Positions 46,141 to 56,126 of a stretch of DNA of 64,000 nucleotides are shown here, piece by piece (within the stretch, counting starts at the first letter, position 1; every line of letters begins with the position of its first letter). This DNA comes from Methanoregula sp. UBA247 (lineage in GTDB: Archaea > Halobacteriota > Methanomicrobia > Methanomicrobiales > Methanospirillaceae), in assembly GCA_002495055.1 (NCBI GenBank), contig DADR01000018.1, forward strand, positions 31,872-95,871. Reading direction: 5' to 3'. The notes under the pieces are model-generated. The model was not told where the DNA came from. It ran no database searches and worked only from the letters and a program-made list of their open reading frames with translations. The position numbers were made by a program, and so were the translations under genes.

Positions 46141-47919
46141 TTATCTGATGAGGAGGTAAATGAGCATTACGGCTATTATGATAAAGATCACGGTCATGAT
46201 GCTCCCCGCTTTCAGGTAGTCTTTTGGGGTATATCCTCCAGGCCCCATAAGAAGGGCATTCACCTGGTGGGTCGGGAGGATGAAGGAGTTTGAAGCGCAG
46301 ACCGCGACAAGGAGAGCCAACGCACGGGGGTCTGTCCCGGTCCCGGTACCAAGGAGGATCACCAGCGGGACGAGAAGGACCGTTGCCGCGACATTGGAGA
46401 TAATGAGAGAGAGGACGGTTGCAAGTACGGCAACGGCTCCCATGATGAGGAGCGGGTGGGACCCGGCAAGAACTTCGATAAGGGACGTGGCGAGAACCGC
46501 GGCCGCTCCGCTCTTTTCCAGTGCGATCCCGAGTGGGATCAGGCCGGCAATGAGGGTTATCGTCTTCCAGTCGATTGCCCGGTATATCTCATCGAGGGAA
46601 AGGATCCCGAAGAGAACAGACCCGGCTGCCCCCGTGAGGAGGGCAAGGGAGAGCGGAACGCCCGTGATAGTCAGACCAAGGGCTGCAGCAAAGATCATGA
46701 TCGCCAGGTATCCCTTACCATGCCGTAACCTGTCCTCTTCGGGATGCGTCAGCAGGACAATGTCCTGGTGCCCGGCAAAGTGCCGCAGGGTGTCCCAGGA
46801 TCCAAAGGCAACGATGATATCACCTGCTGCAAGCGGTTTGTCGGAAATGCCGGCACGGGTTTCAGTCTCCCCGTGCTGGTGGACGATCGGTTCGATCGAG
46901 AATGTCTGGCGGAACATGATCTCCCGGGGTGTCTTCCCGATGATCGATGCCCTCGGCCGGACAACCAGCTCTGCAAATCCGTACTCTTCGTCATCCAGGA
47001 TTCCCTCTAACCTGCCCCGTTCTCCGGAGGGGATGCAGCCGGATTCGCTGATGAACTGTATGAATCCCTCCCTTGACCCAAGGAATGCAAGCTCCGTACC
47101 GGGCCCGAAGCGGGTAGACCGCGTGGGCGCGACCGTGATTTCTTTGTTGGTATACATGGCGAGAAGATCGAGGCCGTAGCGCGTCCTGAAGGGTATATCC
47201 TCCCGGGTCTTTCCCACCAGCGGCGATGAGGGGGGGATACTGCAGGTCCTGACCGGGTGATTAAGCCCCCAGATCTCCGCGATGGAAGGCCTGTAGGGTG
47301 TCCCTTCTTTTTTCGGGAGGATGCGGTCTCCGGCCAGCGCAAAGAGGGCAATGCCGGCAATGAGGAGGGTGACCCCAATGGGGGTGACAGCAAAGAGGGA
47401 GAAGGGTTCTTCCTGTGCCTGGAGGAGAAGGTCATTCAAAACAATCAATGGGCCGGAAGCGATCATCGTCATACTCCCTCCCAGGATGGCTGCAAACCCC
47501 ATGGGCATCATCAGGCGGGAGACGGGAATACCGGTCTGCTTTCCGATCCTCTTCACTGCAGGAAGGAAGAGGGCAGCTACCCCGATATTCTGCATCACTG
47601 CAGAGAAGATACCGACCGTTACCGCTATAGTCGTATTAATCCGGCGTTCACCGCTTCCGGCATATCGTATAATGGCAGAGGCAAGACGCGATGTGACACC
47701 GGTCCTTTCGATCCCGTACACAAGGATCATGACTGATGCCATTGCGATGACGGCGTTTGAGGCAAACCCTGAAACCGCATCAACAGGGGTGATGAGACCC
47801 AGCCACGCGAGAGCCAGGCTTGCGAGGATCGCAACAAGATCGATCCGCACCCGGGAACTCACAAAGAGGATGACAGTTCCTGCAAGTATGACCCCGACGA
47901 GAAGGATACTGGTGTCCAT
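46141..47919 (-). CDS. SLC13-type anion permease with two RCK_C domains
   Basis: 592 residues. Membrane helices at both ends (about 1-200 and 390-590) with the SLC13/ArsB-like repeats FASNAVIAMASVMI and ISNVAATVLLVPLV. Between them are two TrkA_C-type domains: SSPLVGKTREDIPFRTRYG near 240 and ASIIGKTPREIMFRQTF near 320. Such proteins carry sulfate or related anions. It is the first gene of the sulfur block (transcription runs right to left). Start at 47919 (ATG) rather than the TTG at 47934. Confidence 0.86.
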   Translation of the reverse strand: MDTSILLVGVILAGTVILFVSSRVRIDLVAILASLALAWLGLITPVDAVSGFASNAVIAMASVMILVYGIERTGVTSRLASAIIRYAGSGERRINTTIAVTVGIFSAVMQNIGVAALFLPAVKRIGKQTGIPVSRLMMPMGFAAILGGSMTMIASGPLIVLNDLLLQAQEEPFSLFAVTPIGVTLLIAGIALFALAGDRILPKKEGTPYRPSIAEIWGLNHPVRTCSIPPSSPLVGKTREDIPFRTRYGLDLLAMYTNKEITVAPTRSTRFGPGTELAFLGSREGFIQFISESGCIPSGERGRLEGILDDEEYGFAELVVRPRASIIGKTPREIMFRQTFSIEPIVHQHGETETRAGISDKPLAAGDIIVAFGSWDTLRHFAGHQDIVLLTHPEEDRLRHGKGYLAIMIFAAALGLTITGVPLSLALLTGAAGSVLFGILSLDEIYRAIDWKTITLIAGLIPLGIALEKSGAAAVLATSLIEVLAGSHPLLIMGAVAVLATVLSLIISNVAATVLLVPLVILLGTGTGTDPRALALLVAVCASNSFILPTHQVNALLMGPGGYTPKDYLKAGSIMTVIFIIIAVMLIYLLIR

Positions 47920-48394
47920 GGGAACATTAGGCAAGTGTGGTTGATAAGAACAAAAATCTTGCCGTAGAGGAAGCCGACGTGGAACAGAAAACTATCCGCA
48001 ATAAAATTCATTTCTGGTACACGGGGTGCCGGTGCGGGGTGTTGCCGGTAACCTGACACGTGGATGAACGGCAGGCCGTTTCAGGTTGCGGGAGAGAGGG
48101 TAATGAATTGCCGATGATGCAGGACATGGATTGGGGGGGAAGTGATCACACAGGGAACAGGAATAGTGATGATGACGGTCAGAAGAGGCGTATCGTGTGG
48201 ATGGTGCATTATGTATCCGGAAATTACCAGGTCTTATCCTTTTCCTGGTATTCATCATGGCGAAATCCGATCAAAAAAAACGATTTCATTTCCCGGTGTA
48301 TTGCCAAACACCATGAACAGGAACCTGATAACAGACCAGGTTTTACCCTTCCAGCTGTATCCTTATGCTTTGTACCTGATACCATTCTACCGCA
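47920..48394. other. 475-base gap, nothing recognised
   Basis: Divergent promoters of the sulfur block and the EamA gene should be here. No convincing ORF. Confidence 0.45.
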
Positions 48395-49318
48395 ATGTTC
48401 TGGTTCCTCCTTGCCCTGATCGGTGCCATCAGCCAGGCCATATACAGCCTCTCTGTCAAGGTCCTCCTCAAAAAAATTCCCCCCTTTCTCCTGGCCGGGT
48501 ATTCCTTCCTTGCCGCATCCCTGATCTTTATTCCTGTGCTCCTCTTCTCCGGCATCCCATCCCCAGGCCCCGGTCTCGTTCCTGCGCTGGCGGGAACGGT
48601 AATTATCAACACGCTGGCAACAATCCTTTTTTACCGGGCACTTTCCACAACCGATATCTCCCTGTGCGTGCCAATCCTCGCCTTCACCCCGGTCTTTTTA
48701 ATCCTTACCTCGTTTATCATGCTGGGGGAAATTCCCTCAATTACCGGCGCAGCCGGCATCCTTCTCGTCACTGCCGGTGCTTTCCTGCTCACCATCCGGT
48801 CCGGCCAGTCCCAGTCTTTCTCCCTGCGTTCCCCCTTCCGTACCTTTCTTTATAATCCGGGAATCAGGTCCATGCTTTTTGTTGCGTTCCTCTACAGCAT
48901 CTCGGTAAACTATGACAAGGAGGTAGTCATGAATTCCAGCCCGATCTTTGCGAGTGCAATCACTCTCTTCCTCCTGGCAATTATTTTCCTGCTGATTGCC
49001 ATGGCGACCATGACAAAGAGTACGCCCGGTGCCGGAGATCCCGAAGGACCGGCCCCGGTCGTGTCAGGTCACCCTTTCCTCCATTCCCCCTTTTTCCTGT
49101 ATGGCACGGTCGGGATGATCCTGGTTGTTGAGGGGATATCGATCAATAGTGCCTACACCATGGCCATCGTTCCTTATGTGATCACGATAAAACGGCTGTC
49201 TCTCTTCTTTTCCGTGCTCTTCGGCGGCCTCGTCCTCCACGAACAGCAGATCCGGGGACGGATGGCCGGGGCTTTCATCATGATTCTTGGAGCGGTGGTG
49301 ATTGGACTGGGGGGATGA
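48395..49318 (+). CDS. EamA/DMT-family transporter
   Basis: 307 residues with ten predicted membrane helices in two EamA repeats; the first has FYRALSTTDISLCVPILAFT, the second ends LGAVVIGLGG. Substrate unknown; such proteins move metabolites or amino acids. Confidence 0.86.
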   Translation: MFWFLLALIGAISQAIYSLSVKVLLKKIPPFLLAGYSFLAASLIFIPVLLFSGIPSPGPGLVPALAGTVIINTLATILFYRALSTTDISLCVPILAFTPVFLILTSFIMLGEIPSITGAAGILLVTAGAFLLTIRSGQSQSFSLRSPFRTFLYNPGIRSMLFVAFLYSISVNYDKEVVMNSSPIFASAITLFLLAIIFLLIAMATMTKSTPGAGDPEGPAPVVSGHPFLHSPFFLYGTVGMILVVEGISINSAYTMAIVPYVITIKRLSLFFSVLFGGLVLHEQQIRGRMAGAFIMILGAVVIGLGG

Positions 49319-49621
49319 TCCCGGTATCCGGCCAAAAGGACTAAACAATGCATGGATGACTTATTTGTTCCCAACGTCGCGTTGAAGTATCCGGTAACCG
49401 GAGTTCACAAAAGGGAACCCGGGCTATAGGGGGATAGCTCCCTAAGAGGAGAAACAGTACAAGGATGAAGGGGTGTTGAATGTCTGGCAGAGCCGGATTA
49501 ATTTATCTCTAGCTCCCGGTGTTAATCCTGTATAGGGCCTTTGCAGGGTTTTTAGAAGAGGTTTAATAAAGATAACGAGCGAGAAACAATTAAATCCCAA
49601 TAACAATGGGGAAACGCACCT
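49319..49621. other. 300-base gap
   Basis: TTTAATAAAGATAA near 49561 may be the TATA region of the next gene. Nothing else recognised. Confidence 0.4.
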
Positions 49622-50242
49622 ATGCTGGATGAACATACAAAGAAAAGAAAGCCGGCCAGAAACCAGGAAAAAAAGCCCCCGTTCAGATACCGTATCCTGA
49701 CGGAAATAACGCAGGACCAGGAATTAAAAAGAGAAAAAATCCTGCAGTTCGGGCAGGATGATGAGATGCCTGGACCGGCACAAGAGCAGGATATGCAGGT
49801 GGAAAGCCAACGTGAAGTTTCTTGGGAAAAATCAGCAGATACCCCGCAGGTGCCCCTTCCTGAAGTTCATGCTACGATAAAAACTGCAATTGAGAGTGCA
49901 ATGCAACAACCCAAATCGCCTTTTCTCAAACCAGCCCGCCGACCAAAAATTCTGCCACCCTCCACGCCTCCCGATGAACCCGGACCCCCGGTTACCCCGG
50001 ACCTGGTCCCTCCCGAACAGGAGATACCCGGTACAACGCATAGAGACGACACCGGCGTGAAGAATCCGCCTTTTTGCAAGAACTGCGGGAAAAGAGTGCC
50101 CCCTGCAGCCATCTTCTGCCCCATGTGCGGTATAAACCTGGGTGTGTCTTCTCCGGCCCGGGTTCCCGGGAGCCTTCCCGGAAAGAAACCAGTTCGTAAA
50201 GGATTACCATTGAAAAAGAAAAAAGGCACTCCCCCGAAATAA
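49622..50242 (+). CDS. protein with C-terminal zinc ribbon
   Basis: 206 residues. Charged, proline-rich and probably disordered up to about 150, then CKNCGKRVPPAAIFCPMCG (zinc ribbon) near 154 and a basic tail KKPVRKGLPLKKKKG. May bind nucleic acid or a protein partner. No specific family. Confidence 0.75.
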   Translation: MLDEHTKKRKPARNQEKKPPFRYRILTEITQDQELKREKILQFGQDDEMPGPAQEQDMQVESQREVSWEKSADTPQVPLPEVHATIKTAIESAMQQPKSPFLKPARRPKILPPSTPPDEPGPPVTPDLVPPEQEIPGTTHRDDTGVKNPPFCKNCGKRVPPAAIFCPMCGINLGVSSPARVPGSLPGKKPVRKGLPLKKKKGTPPK

Positions 50243-50485
50243 AAGCCGTGATGACGAGGAATAAAAAGCAATTCCGGTATTTTTAAAACCTTTCTGTCTG
50301 GGTCGGTTTTTTTAGGTGGGTACTCATCTCTTTTAATGGCGAGACAGACGCATAAGCATCAAAAAATATGCAGTGATGCTTTGCATTTTCATGGTTTTTA
50401 GGAGAGAATACCGAAGTATCCCGCATTAATTTTACCCCACTAACCATTTCTGCGCATAAGACCCGAAAACCAGCCGTTCCCGCAT

Positions 50486-50700
50486 CCCGGGAGCAGCTTT
50501 ATCGGAGAAGGTGAGGGCTAAGAAATTTTCCGGTTTTATTCCCTGGTTGATCAAAGGAGTGGATCTTTTCGGTATTCACCCGGGTTTTACCGGAACCGGG
50601 GCGGCGAGGATGAGCCGGGTACCAATGCAGGTCACGGCGTTTGTGCTGGGACGGGGAGAGGGTCAGGGGTTATTTTCTGGTTGGCGGGGAATGGGGGATT
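50486..50700 (-). pseudogene. 5' fragment of a UvrD-type helicase gene
   Basis: On the minus strand the start of a UvrD-like helicase is readable across frameshifts: LSPSQHK, then in shifted frame AVTCIGTRLILAA, GSGKTRV (Walker A) and, later, LSPHLLR. It breaks off at about codon 65. The sequence is close to the larger relic at 62884-63502. Lies directly downstream of the second PsbP-like gene. Confidence 0.6.
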
Positions 50701-50754
50701 TGAGCGGGATCAACACCGGGAAGTGCCTGTCCTCACGATAAAAAAGAGGATGTG

Positions 50755-51447
50755 TTACCGGTACGGGGTGACATCAACGACCGGGGGATTGATCCTGATC
50801 GATTGGTAAATATCCACGATCTCCCCCTGGAATACCTGGACTGCCCGGGGTTTGTTGGGGACCTTGAAGGTAAAGATATACATGCCGTATTCCGTGGAGG
50901 TAAAGATGTACGTGCTTTTTACCTGTTCGGTCTGGAAATCCAGCTCATAGGATTTGCAGCCTGCTATTTTCAGGGAGTAACTGTGGATTTCGGCATGGGT
51001 CAGGGCTTCGTAGGTCTTCTGGACCGCAACAGTCGCGTTGTTGATATATTTCTCAAAGTCCCGTCCGGGGTTCTGGTCGAAATCGACACTCAGGGTAATG
51101 TAGGATGAGTGGTCATTCAAAATAGTACAGGGAGAGTAGAAATTCGCGATATTCACCGTTGCAGTACCATAGTCCCTGACCCCTTCTGTCATGACATCCT
51201 GCCTCGTCCAGTCAGCCGGGACCGAAATGGTTACCCCATAGGGAAGTGATGAACTCACCGCAGTACTGGCCGGAGCAGGGGTACTGTCCGTGCTGCCCGG
51301 ACCCTGCCCGGGAGTCACGCCAAGGGATTCGTTCGCCGCAGGAATCCGCTGGTCCGTGGGTGAAGTACAGCCAGTGAAAAGCAATGATAAGGCAACGAGG
51401 ACGACGACTGCCATACCAATACCGGGACAACCGGAAAACAATTTCAT
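50755..51447 (-). CDS. PsbP-like lipoprotein, second copy
   Basis: 230 residues. Lipobox LFTGC near residue 24, a linker with STPAPAST, then YGVTISVPADWTRQDV near 83 and YKSYELDFQTEQVKSTYIFT. It is a paralogue of the gene at 37683-38366. The start at 51447 gives MKLFSGCPG; a longer reading to 51513 is unlikely. Flanked on both sides by short UvrD fragments. Confidence 0.78.
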   Translation of the reverse strand: MKLFSGCPGIGMAVVVLVALSLLFTGCTSPTDQRIPAANESLGVTPGQGPGSTDSTPAPASTAVSSSLPYGVTISVPADWTRQDVMTEGVRDYGTATVNIANFYSPCTILNDHSSYITLSVDFDQNPGRDFEKYINNATVAVQKTYEALTHAEIHSYSLKIAGCKSYELDFQTEQVKSTYIFTSTEYGMYIFTFKVPNKPRAVQVFQGEIVDIYQSIRINPPVVDVTPYR

Positions 51448-51556
51448 TGCAGATCTTTCCTCAGCCGGTGTATGGCAGTACGGGATGAAGAGTGTTGTGC
51501 CCGGGTTTTTCAAAAATTGAGATAACGTGAGGATTTATCAGGAGGGGGCAGGTAGT

Positions 51557-51619
51557 GGAGAGGATGAACTGGATGCCAGTGGCTGTGACGGCTTTAGCTT
51601 GTGAGGGGGAGAAGGGCAT
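51557..51619 (-). pseudogene. 21-codon 5' fragment of a UvrD-type helicase gene
   Basis: MPFSPSQAKAVTATGIQFIL is intact and matches the start of UvrD-like helicases, then the sequence is lost just before the Walker A. About 40 bases upstream also match the other two copies. Confidence 0.55.
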
Positions 51620-51842
51620 GGGTTATTTTCTGGATGGAGAGCAGTGGGGGAAAAGGTAGAGGGGTTTATAACCGGCCTGTACCAAAAAAAAAGGAACCGA
51701 CCGGTTTTTACCCATAAAATGGGCATACCTGCGGGAACCCCGGCATCTGCAGTATCCAACCTCATGGATGCCGAAGAATAGATCCTTTCACTCCTTGAAA
51801 ATAAATGGGAACTTTTCATAAGCCTTCAGGCGTATACTACTC

Positions 51843-53363
51843 ATGCAAAAAGAGATCGGGACCATCGGCGGTTTCCTTGTTTTTGTTGTTATTGCCCTCA
51901 TTCCGCTGGACCCCGTCACAATCCCTTTTGCGGCACAACTTACTGCAGCAGTGACCGGGCTGATGGTGATATGGTGGGTCACCGAAGCAATCCCGATCTA
52001 TGCCACGGCACTGGTACCTCTCGTGGTATTCCCTCTCCTCGGGATACTGTCGCCCACTGCGGCAGCGGCCTCGTATGGAAATGAGACGGTTTTTTTGTTC
52101 ATGGGAGGGTTCTTTATCGCCGCAGCCATGGTGCGGTGGAACCTTCATTGCCGCATCGCACTCACCGTGATCAACCTTGCCGGATCCGGAACAAAGAAAC
52201 TGGTGCTGGGGTTCATGATAGCAACGGCGTTCCTGTCCATGTGGATCTCAAACACCGCCACAACCATGATGATGATCCCCATCGCGCTGGCCCTTGTCTC
52301 GACTCTCATGCCCGGTGTGCTGACGGATACTACAGGGGGACAGGGTGGGCAGCGGCAGTTTGCCACCTGCCTCCTTCTCGGGGTCTGTTATGCCGCAACC
52401 ATCGGGGGAATGGCGACTCTTATCGGGACACCGCCCAATGCAATCCTGGTTGCCCAGACTTCGGCCATCTTTTCGGGGGCTCCCGGCATCGATTTCTTCT
52501 CATGGATGACCTTTGCCGTACCGTTTATGGCCATTTTCCTCCTCATCGCCTGGTTCTGGCTCACCTCGGTCACCAACCGGAATATGCCGCAGGAGATATC
52601 CGGGAGCAGGGACATGATCAGGGATGAGCTGAAAAAACTTGGCCCGCTCACCACTGCAGAGAAATGGACACTCCTGGTATTCCTGTTCGTTGCGCTCTTC
52701 TGGATTTTCAGGACCCCTAAAGTTATCGGATCTCTGGTCGTCCCCGGGATTACCACCTGGGTTCCGGGAATCACCGATGCCACCATTGCGATTGGTGGTG
52801 CTTTGATCCTGTTTATGCTTCCCGTGGATGCAAAGAACGGGATCTTCACCCTTGACTGGGAATCCGCAAAAACAATACCCTGGGGGATCCTTATCCTGTT
52901 CGGGGGAGGCATCTGTCTCTCCGAGGGGATCATCAAGAGCGGTCTTGCCGAGCTCATCGCCCATTCCTTCATCATCCTTACCGTGCTGCCGCTGGTGGTG
53001 ATAATTTTCTTAATCACCCTCTTTATCACCTTCCTCAATGAAGTGGTTTCCAATACAGCGATGGCCTCGATCATGATCCCGTTGATGGCGATCACGTCGG
53101 TATCGATGGGAATCCACCCGATGATGCTTATGGTGCCGGCAGCACTCGCCTCGTCCCTTGGTTTCATGCTCCCCGTAGGAACCCCGCCAAACGCGATCGC
53201 CTATGGGACCGGGTACCTTTCGACAAAAGAGATGGCGAGGGCAGGTTTTGCCCTCAATATCATTGGCTGCATCCTGATCACCCTCTTCATGACATTCATC
53301 ATCCCAACAGCACTCGGAATCTCACCGGAACTTCCTTCCTGGGCGGTAATACCCGGGGTGTAA
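51843..53363 (+). CDS. DASS/SLC13 sodium-dependent anion symporter
   Basis: 506 residues with about 12 helices. The two SNT motifs (SNTATTMMMIP near 134, SNTAMASIMIPL near 405) and two GTPPNAI motifs (near 198 and 446) are the substrate and sodium sites of the DASS family. Likely substrates are dicarboxylates, sulfate or phosphate. Confidence 0.92.
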   Translation: MQKEIGTIGGFLVFVVIALIPLDPVTIPFAAQLTAAVTGLMVIWWVTEAIPIYATALVPLVVFPLLGILSPTAAAASYGNETVFLFMGGFFIAAAMVRWNLHCRIALTVINLAGSGTKKLVLGFMIATAFLSMWISNTATTMMMIPIALALVSTLMPGVLTDTTGGQGGQRQFATCLLLGVCYAATIGGMATLIGTPPNAILVAQTSAIFSGAPGIDFFSWMTFAVPFMAIFLLIAWFWLTSVTNRNMPQEISGSRDMIRDELKKLGPLTTAEKWTLLVFLFVALFWIFRTPKVIGSLVVPGITTWVPGITDATIAIGGALILFMLPVDAKNGIFTLDWESAKTIPWGILILFGGGICLSEGIIKSGLAELIAHSFIILTVLPLVVIIFLITLFITFLNEVVSNTAMASIMIPLMAITSVSMGIHPMMLMVPAALASSLGFMLPVGTPPNAIAYGTGYLSTKEMARAGFALNIIGCILITLFMTFIIPTALGISPELPSWAVIPGV

Positions 53364-53667
53364 GGCCAGGGGAGAGTATCCCCACCTTCAATCCGGGGTC
53401 ATTTCCGACTGCGTCTGAGGGTTCCCGGGGATGTTTTTGGATCTCTTTTGCATAAAACCCTGTCACTTTTTCACAGAAGCGTTCATTTCTTACCAGGTCT
53501 GGCGTATTTCCGGGTAGTATGTGCCCGGAGCAGGGCTGGAGATCCGATTCGACATGCCCGCAGCTGATATAAGTACCGCAGCTGGTGCTGCTGAAGGACA
53601 ACGTGTGAAATAAAAGTTTATCAGGACGGAACTAAAGGGGGGTACCGGGAAAAAAGAGAAAATTAAC

Positions 53668-53953
53668 TCAATGATATCCATATTTTTTATGAGCCTGTTC
53701 AATCGGCAGGATCTCCTGGACAATCACCAGTTTTTCCTTTTTATCTATCTCATAAAAAACGGTATACCTTCGGGAAATGTGCAGCCGGTAGATGATTCCC
53801 TTTAAAAACCAGTTTCTCTTTGTCCCCCTGGCTTTTCGGGAACGGATCTTCTTCAAGCCGTTTCAGGGCGGTTTTAATTATCCGGCGTGTCTTTACGGGC
53901 AGGCGATTGATCTCATCAGATAATTCATGCCAGAGTATAAGAGAAAAAGTCAA
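53668..53953 (-). pseudogene. frameshifted RelE/ParE-family toxin
   Basis: The first frame reads TFSLILWHELSDEINRLPVK, then ALKRLEEDPFPKSQGDKEKL; the second frame continues KGIIYRLHISRRYTVFYEID and ends EILPIEQAHKKYGY. Joined they make a full RelE toxin; a single base in the T5-A3 run near 53803-53810 breaks the frame (removing one T restores it). Could be an inactivating mutation or a homopolymer error. The ATG overlaps the antitoxin stop by four bases (ATGA). Confidence 0.7.
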
Positions 53954-54150
53954 TCATTAATCTCCGAGAGTGAAACAAAATCCTTTTTCTTCCGGCTGGT
54001 CCACTTCCTGACATCTTCCTCTAACCGGCCTTTCTTCCGGTCCTCGATCATTTCTGCAAGGAGATCTGTATAGGTCTGGCCTGCCGAACGCATCTCGGCA
54101 AGGTCCTTCCATACCGGTTCTGTTACCGGTATCCGCTTTACCGCTGCCAT
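53950..54150 (-). CDS. antitoxin of a RelBE-type pair
   Basis: 66 residues: AAVKRIPVTEPVWKDLAEMR, then SAGQTYTDLLAEMIEDRKK, as in archaeal antitoxins next to RelE toxins. The C-terminal basic tail (KWTSRKKKDF) would bind the toxin. Start at 54150. Confidence 0.7.
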   Translation of the reverse strand: MAAVKRIPVTEPVWKDLAEMRSAGQTYTDLLAEMIEDRKKGRLEEDVRKWTSRKKKDFVSLSEIND

Positions 54151-54339
54151 ATTCAGGTTATAAGCATTGAAAGTTTGCATACTTTTGGGGGATATTCTCT
54201 CAATTGTGCCTTCGTACTCTTTTTTGAGGGAGATCTCTTGTATAGCTTGTCGATCGTACAAACCCAGATAATTCCTGCACCTGTTGTTTTTTGGTAAGAT
54301 TTACCCGCTGTCAGGATAGGAAATACATGGTACACGTCA

Positions 54340-54582
54340 TCATTTCCGGATCGACAGCAAATCTTCGATCGTGTCCCGCATATAGGTGTACGAATCAGAG
54401 ACACCCTGGTTGTAAAATTCCGGTGCCAGTTCTTCCCGGATGAAATCCAGCATCAGGCCTGCACGCAAATCACCGATTTCTTCTTCCCGTTCGTTTAAAA
54501 AATAATTCTTTATTGCCGAGATCATCTCATCCCGTTTCTCTTTGGTTATGTTGATAGTGTTTTTATTTTTCATACCCGCCAT
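54340..54582 (-). CDS. DUF2164 protein
   Basis: 80 residues: INITKEKRDEMISAIKNYFL, then LRAGLMLDFIREELAPEFYN, typical of DUF2164. Family function unknown. It may be a partner of nearby toxin-antitoxin genes but this is only position. Confidence 0.85.
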   Translation of the reverse strand: MAGMKNKNTINITKEKRDEMISAIKNYFLNEREEEIGDLRAGLMLDFIREELAPEFYNQGVSDSYTYMRDTIEDLLSIRK

Positions 54583-55004
54583 TCCTTTTTAAAAATGAAT
54601 AAAATGTACTGACTTCCCCGGAACAATAAGGATATCGCTCCTTTTGTAATCTCTCTCAAGAGTCACTAAAAAAAGTTTCAGTGGTTCTTTCTCTCACCCG
54701 GTATCCCTTTATGACATACAGGATCCGTTACCAGGCTTCCGGGGAGTACCCTGTATCTTCCATGGGTGAACCTTTTTTTAATGAGTATATATGAGCAAAT
54801 GTTCTGTTCAAAGCATAATCTTTATCGATCTATCCAGGCTCTGCCGGAGTCTTGCAGAACAAAATGCGATTATCTACCCATTCTGAACTTTTAAAAGATT
54901 TTTGTCAACATTTATCTTAATAACAGTTAAATTAAATTTTAATTTTAATAAATAAATATATATACTATGAAAGTAATTAGAAACTTAACCAAGAATGTGT
55001 GATT
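54583..55004. promoter_or_regulatory. AT-rich region with strong TATA box
   Basis: About 54893-54975 is very AT-rich, with AAATATATATAC at 54954-54965 as a clear TATA box for the gene at 55005. No other feature recognised in the remaining 300 bases. Confidence 0.5.
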
Positions 55005-55256
55005 ATGACACAATGTACTGAACAACCCTTCCGGGATGCCGAAAAATTATATAAAATATATCCGGCACGTTGGAAGATGAAGAAAATAACTGCCCCGGAC
55101 CCGACCGAATGTCAGGACTGTATGATTCGCGGGCAATGTTCAGGTTTTGATAAACACGTGCTGACTGCGAAAGGACGATGTAAGTATCATCAGGGTGCAG
55201 ATTGCGAAGAGATATTCAGGGGGTGGTCAATGGATCTGCGATCACCGTCTACCTGA
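55005..55256 (+). CDS. small cysteine-rich protein, unknown
   Basis: 83 residues: PDPTECQDCMIRGQCSGFDK holds C-x2-C-x5-C, and GRCKYHQGADC adds two cysteines. Probably binds a metal; no family recognised. The TATA box is 40 bases upstream. Confidence 0.55.
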   Translation: MTQCTEQPFRDAEKLYKIYPARWKMKKITAPDPTECQDCMIRGQCSGFDKHVLTAKGRCKYHQGADCEEIFRGWSMDLRSPST

Positions 55257-55403
55257 TTCTTCATGAGAACAACACTATTACCGTCCCCATAGTCAGGGTT
55301 GTGTGTCCATCTGATATCCATAAAAATAAACCACAACTTTTTTTTTATTTTTCCTTCGTCTTCAGTTGGCAGATTTTTATAGTACGTACCCCCTACAAGG
55401 TGT

Positions 55404-55817
55404 ATGGTTCGAATTGATCCACCGGTCCTTAAGCCCGGATTGATCGCTCCGTGCGGTATGAATTGTGCCTTATGCCTGGCCTTTCAACGCTCCAGACAAA
55501 AATGCCCCGGATGTTGGGAGGACGATCCGACCAAAGCCAGAAGCTGTCGGTTGTGCATTATCCGCAATTGTACAACTATCCAGAATAATTCATCCCATTT
55601 CTGTTATGAATGTGAGAAAACGCCCTGTAAACGGTTGAAGCAGCTGGACATCCGGTACCGGACCAAATACGGGATGAGCATGATCGCCAATCTGATCGAG
55701 ATTAAAGATCAAGGTATGGACGCGTTTCTGGGTCACCAGGCTGAAAGATATACCTGTAGCAAATGCGGCGACCTGCTGTGTGTCCACCGTTCCCGCTGTC
55801 TCTCGTGTGACCCGTGA
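55404..55817 (+). CDS. DUF3795 cysteine-rich protein
   Basis: 137 residues with many cysteines in the DUF3795 order: APCGMNCALCLAFQR near 16, CPGCWEDD, CRLCIIRNC, FCYECEKTPCKRL and a C-terminal YTCSKCGDLLCVHRSRCLSC. Likely a metal or cluster binder; function unknown. Confidence 0.82.
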   Translation: MVRIDPPVLKPGLIAPCGMNCALCLAFQRSRQKCPGCWEDDPTKARSCRLCIIRNCTTIQNNSSHFCYECEKTPCKRLKQLDIRYRTKYGMSMIANLIEIKDQGMDAFLGHQAERYTCSKCGDLLCVHRSRCLSCDP

Positions 55818-56126
55818 GCTCCCTCATTTTTCGACAGGTATTCCGCGTCCTGTTGGCAGGTTTCATGTGGCCGGGTTGGTTACAGTTTCTTCTTGTAATT
55901 CTGGCCAGCCAGAGTTACACACGATTGTTATGGTTAAATTCTGTTTGACCAGAATAAGATTGTTGCGCACAGAGGAACGATCTCTCACAAATGGGCCTTT
56001 TTGACCGGCAGTAAAGGCTGTGCAGGTTTCAGCCGGCAGTTTCTCTCTCCCCACTCGTTGCAACCATTTTCTTTTTAGCGTTATCCTTATCTGGCACTCA
56101 CCTCATACAGATACGGTGGTGAATCC
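55818..56126. other. 300-base gap
   Basis: TTCTGG (about 55900) and CCAGAA (about 55949) form a loose inverted repeat. No gene seen. Confidence 0.4.

Noticed and set aside
46280..47179. A 299-codon open frame on the plus strand
   Set aside because: It lies wholly opposite the SLC13/RCK permease, whose motifs and helices are clear; its sequence is arginine- and serine-rich without domain marks.
52388..53167. A 259-codon minus-strand frame
   Set aside because: Antisense to the DASS symporter with its SNT and GTPPNAI motifs.
53803..53812. Programmed -1 frameshifting at TTTTTAAAG in the RelE gene
   Set aside because: The slippery heptamer is in the wrong frame; the needed shift is +1, so a plain insertion or sequence error is simpler.
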